Positions 33,677 to 35,739 of a stretch of DNA of 35,739 nt are shown piece by piece. The first letter of the stretch is position 1; the number at the start of each line of letters is the position of its first letter. Source of the DNA: an uncultured Brachyspira sp. (GTDB lineage Bacteria > Spirochaetota > Brachyspiria > Brachyspirales > Brachyspiraceae); the NCBI RefSeq assembly GCF_949287625.1, contig NZ_CASEGO010000013.1, positions 1-35,739 on the forward strand, given 5' to 3'. The notes below the pieces were generated by a model, which did not search any database, was not told where the DNA came from, and was given only the letters and a program-made list of their open reading frames with translations. The position numbers were made by a program, and so were the translations under genes.

Positions 33677-34996
33677 TTATTTAATTATTATATCTCTAAA
33701 ATAGTCTTTTTTGAATATAATTAAATCATTATAACTTTTTGAACTTAACACACCAGCTGCTGCAGCTGACGGAGTAAGAGAAATATTTACTATACTATTT
33801 TGAGAAACTACTCCTGCTTCTGCATTCTTTGAGTTATTTAATAGTGCAACTGTTCCGTTTCCTAAATCTTTTTCTGTAACTTTTGAATCACTTATTTTAT
33901 CGGCATCGGAAGCAGAACATACTACTAATGCTCCTGGAATAAGTTTAGTTTGTCCGCTTTCAATAAACAAATTATATATACTTACTCCTGAATCAGCTAA
34001 AGCAGAGACCCTCACTCCCAATCCTAAATCATTATTATTATTTAAATCAGATATCCAATTAACCATAATACTATTCATATCAGCACCTAAAGAATTATTT
34101 AATGCTTTTATACTGTCTACAAGTCTTTGTTCGCTGTCTAAAGAAGAAGAAGATGCTATTTTTTTATAAATTTCCTGATTGCCTCCAGTCTTAATATCAA
34201 GCCATTTCATAAACATTGATGCATTACCATAACTAACAACAGACAAATCTCTTCCAAATATATTATTATTATCATAATCATCATATTTGAAATACCAAGA
34301 ATAAAAAGAATAATAAGGTATTTCATTAAATGCTGTAATTCTCTCTTCAACAATTGATGGGGAAAATAAATGTGATGTAGATTCTGAAAGTGCTTCATTA
34401 AGCCAAATATCCATTTCATTATTGCCATTAAATACGTTTACATTATAGTTAATTAAATGCTGCAATTCATGCATCATAATACCCAATACCTTATCTGTAT
34501 TCCAAGCAGCATCTACATGAAGATATTCTCCTCTAACACCATCTTTTCCTTCTATAAGATCAGATGGAGAGAAATATCCTCCAACACTTGAATCTCCTTC
34601 TTGACTATTAGTATTAAGTGAAGCCATTAGAAATATTATTTTTCCATTTTGATCAATATCTGAAGGCGAACCATATATTTCAATTTCTTTAAGATAATCT
34701 TTTTCAAATTCTGTTAAAAAACTTAATATATCGCTTTTGCTCTTATCAATACCATTTTCTAAATAAAGAATCGCATCTTTTGATTCAGCTATTTTTTTGA
34801 ATGTACTTTTAACAAAAACTGTACTTTCTGTAATATGATCCCATTTTATAAAACTATACTGCTTAGTTTCTGCATAAACAGGATTATAATATGTTATATC
34901 GCCTATATCCTCTGAAATTATTGGAGATGTACTTTTATTATTACAAGAAATAATAAACATGATAATAATAAATAGGAATAAATAGATCTTTTTCAT
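33677..34996 (-). CDS. Lipoprotein zinc metallopeptidase, M30 (hyicolysin)-like
   Basis: The 439-residue protein has a lipoprotein signal with the lipobox Cys at residue 18 (IIMFIISCNN). A metallopeptidase domain follows with HELQH at 176-180 (zinc ligands H176 and H180, catalytic E177) and the candidate third ligand E201 in WLNEALSES. The order DIDQNGKIIFLMA, HELQHLINYN, WLNEALSE is that of peptidase family M30, named for Staphylococcus hyicus hyicolysin. The product would sit outside the cytoplasmic membrane and could degrade host or envelope proteins; the target is unknown. The last 110 residues form a beta-rich tail. It ends at the terminator at 33623-33653. Confidence 0.82.
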   Translation of the reverse strand: MKKIYLFLFIIIMFIISCNNKSTSPIISEDIGDITYYNPVYAETKQYSFIKWDHITESTVFVKSTFKKIAESKDAILYLENGIDKSKSDILSFLTEFEKDYLKEIEIYGSPSDIDQNGKIIFLMASLNTNSQEGDSSVGGYFSPSDLIEGKDGVRGEYLHVDAAWNTDKVLGIMMHELQHLINYNVNVFNGNNEMDIWLNEALSESTSHLFSPSIVEERITAFNEIPYYSFYSWYFKYDDYDNNNIFGRDLSVVSYGNASMFMKWLDIKTGGNQEIYKKIASSSSLDSEQRLVDSIKALNNSLGADMNSIMVNWISDLNNNNDLGLGVRVSALADSGVSIYNLFIESGQTKLIPGALVVCSASDADKISDSKVTEKDLGNGTVALLNNSKNAEAGVVSQNSIVNISLTPSAAAAGVLSSKSYNDLIIFKKDYFRDIIIK

Positions 34997-35322
34997 AACT
35001 TTTCATCATAAATATTTTATTGCTAATAATATAATATTTATTATAAATTACAATATAGAATTTTAGTTAAAAATTAAAAACATTATTGAATGAAATTGAT
35101 AATTTATATACAATAATCACATCAAGTAAGTGCATCCCTATAACAGAAAAACAAATTAGCAATTATCTAAGTATTTTGTGAAGCCGCAATTAATAAAATT
35201 ATAAATATTATTCATATAATATATAAACAATCATTAAAATAGTTAAAAAAAGACTAATATATTAAAAAGTTTTTCGTTTTTTATCCTTCTTATTAAAATC
35301 ATTATTATAAAAAAAATAATTA
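34997..35322. other. Non-coding stretch between the M30-like and TM2 genes
   Basis: These bases separate two divergent genes. They are A/T-rich and contain stop codons in all frames. A slightly less AT-rich block around 35120-35210 (with GTGCATCCCTATAACAG and GAAGCCGCAATT) shows no tRNA shape, strong hairpin or credible reading frame. I see only the presumed promoter region of the M30-like gene on the left and nothing else definite. Confidence 0.5.
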
Positions 35323-35350
35323 TTGACTTTTTTTATATATAATATATACT
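35323..35350 (+). promoter_or_regulatory. Promoter of the TM2-domain gene
   Basis: TTGACT at 35323-35328, a 16-bp spacer and TATACT at 35345-35350, followed by a perfect AGGAGG at 35372-35377 six bases before the ATG. This is the strongest ribosome binding site in the window. Confidence 0.7.
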
Positions 35351-35383
35351 ATTTAATATTCATATACATATAGGAGGTTTTTT

Positions 35384-35587
35384 ATGGAAGTGTCAGATAA
35401 AAGCTGGCTTGTAACATTACTGTTAGCAATATTTTTACCTTTTCATAGATTTTATGTTGGTAAAATAGGTACTGGTATATTATATTGGATAACAGCCGGA
35501 GGTTTTGGAATATGGTATATAGTAGATATCGTAATGATACTATTAGACAAGTTTACAGATAAAGAAGGTCGAAAATTAAAAAAATAA
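35384..35587 (+). CDS. TM2-domain membrane protein
   Basis: The 67-residue protein is a single TM2 domain: a first membrane helix (SWLVTLLLAIFLPFHRFYVG), the conserved turn FYVGKIGTG, then a second helix ending IVDIVMILLD with the typical Asp. TM2 proteins are small and widespread and their function is poorly known. A perfect AGGAGG and a good promoter suggest strong expression. The gene ends 57 bp before the right-hand IS end and stands alone. Confidence 0.85.
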   Translation: MEVSDKSWLVTLLLAIFLPFHRFYVGKIGTGILYWITAGGFGIWYIVDIVMILLDKFTDKEGRKLKK

Positions 35588-35644
35588 TATTTATATTAAT
35601 AAATAATAAAAAGTCAATAAAAATCAATTAACTTAATAATTTAT

Positions 35645-35739
35645 TGCACGGGTTCCATACATATTGCATTTAAGTATTCCTTAATTTCTTAAAGTATAGC
35701 ATAGGAGTATCATAATTTAAAGTAGAATGTATTCTTTTA
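35645..35739 (-). mobile_element. Right end of an IS3-family insertion sequence (partial, right window edge)
   Basis: These 95 bases are the exact reverse complement of 1-95. On the plus strand the element begins TGCACGGGTTCCATACA at 35645, matching the TG start expected of IS3-family ends, and continues out of the window. Identity extends two more bases (35643-35644) before the flanks diverge. The identity to the left copy means recent transposition of one element, or an assembly that broke at a repeat and gave both contig ends the same overlap. Confidence 0.75.
35670..35738 (-). CDS. IS3-family transposase, C-terminal 22 codons only (second copy)
   Basis: On the minus strand the same transposase tail as at 2-70 is read, ending at TAA 35672-35670. 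The body of the gene is outside the window. Because the two tails both point inward, the two IS copies are in inverted orientation. Confidence 0.7.
   Translation of the reverse strand, partial: KRIHSTLNYDTPMLYFKKLRNT

Larger units (their letters stand above)
35643..35739 (-). repeat. 97-bp terminal inverted repeat, right copy
   Basis: This is the exact reverse complement of bases 1-97, flush with the window end. See the left copy for interpretation. Confidence 0.95.

Noticed and set aside
35100..35215. Possible small RNA or tRNA-like block between the M30-like and TM2 genes
   Set aside because: Slightly higher GC only; no cloverleaf, no strong stem, no promoter-terminator pair around it.
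1..35739. Linear plasmid or phage with terminal inverted repeats
   Set aside because: The repeats are IS3-family transposase ends, and the interior carries chromosomal genes (gyrB, rlmE, tlyA). A contig break at an IS is simpler.
1..35739. CRISPR array, prophage or toxin-antitoxin pair
   Set aside because: No regularly spaced direct repeats, cas, integrase or phage structural genes, and no convincing small toxin-antitoxin pair was found.

Overview
The window is very AT-rich, densely coding DNA whose gene content fits a spirochaete of the genus Brachyspira: a tlyA-type hemolysin/rRNA methyltransferase gene, Crp-fold proteins, TPR proteins, a GH57/DUF3536 enzyme and an M30-type peptidase, all with extreme A+T codon use. 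The genus is my inference from composition and gene families; no rRNA or tRNA gene is present to confirm it. Both ends of the window are the same 97 bp in opposite orientation. Each holds the last 22 codons of an IS3-family transposase and the right end of that insertion sequence, so the segment is bounded by two inverted IS copies, probably because a draft assembly broke there.

Left region (178-5157): four tandem, same-strand paralogues each encode two Crp-like cyclic-nucleotide-binding folds joined by a helical linker and ending in a winged-helix-like tail. Each has its own sigma70-type promoter with a 16-bp spacer. Copies 1 and 3 are intact; copy 2 is frameshifted by a 2-nt loss in a TA-rich tract, and copy 4 has an in-frame TAG. 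Then come tlyA and a secreted 500-residue protein (minus strand), a GH57/DUF3536 glycoside hydrolase (plus), and a minus-strand block of rlmE, an RseC-like gene and a small membrane-anchored protein, preceded by a membrane TPR protein with an Mrr-like C-terminus.

Middle (13178-25053): a P-type cation ATPase lies behind a leader that reads as a yybP-ykoY (Mn2+) riboswitch with an intrinsic terminator as expression platform, which points to Mn2+ (or Ca2+/Mn2+) export. A lipoprotein, a small unknown protein and a pyridoxal-kinase-like protein follow on the plus strand. They face a minus-strand PRD regulator - PTS EIIBC - MalY set that resembles malXY but has a regulator apparently stripped of its phosphorylatable histidines, followed upstream by pepF.

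Right region (25209-35587): two small unknown proteins and a lipoprotein 5'-nucleotidase (plus); an orphan ascorbate/galactitol-type EIIA-EIIB pair with a thioredoxin-reductase-like flavoprotein and gyrB (minus); a TPR protein with a WGR-like domain; an M30-like lipoprotein metallopeptidase; and a TM2-domain protein next to the right IS end. Seven convincing hairpin terminators, one of them the riboswitch attenuator, mark transcription unit borders.
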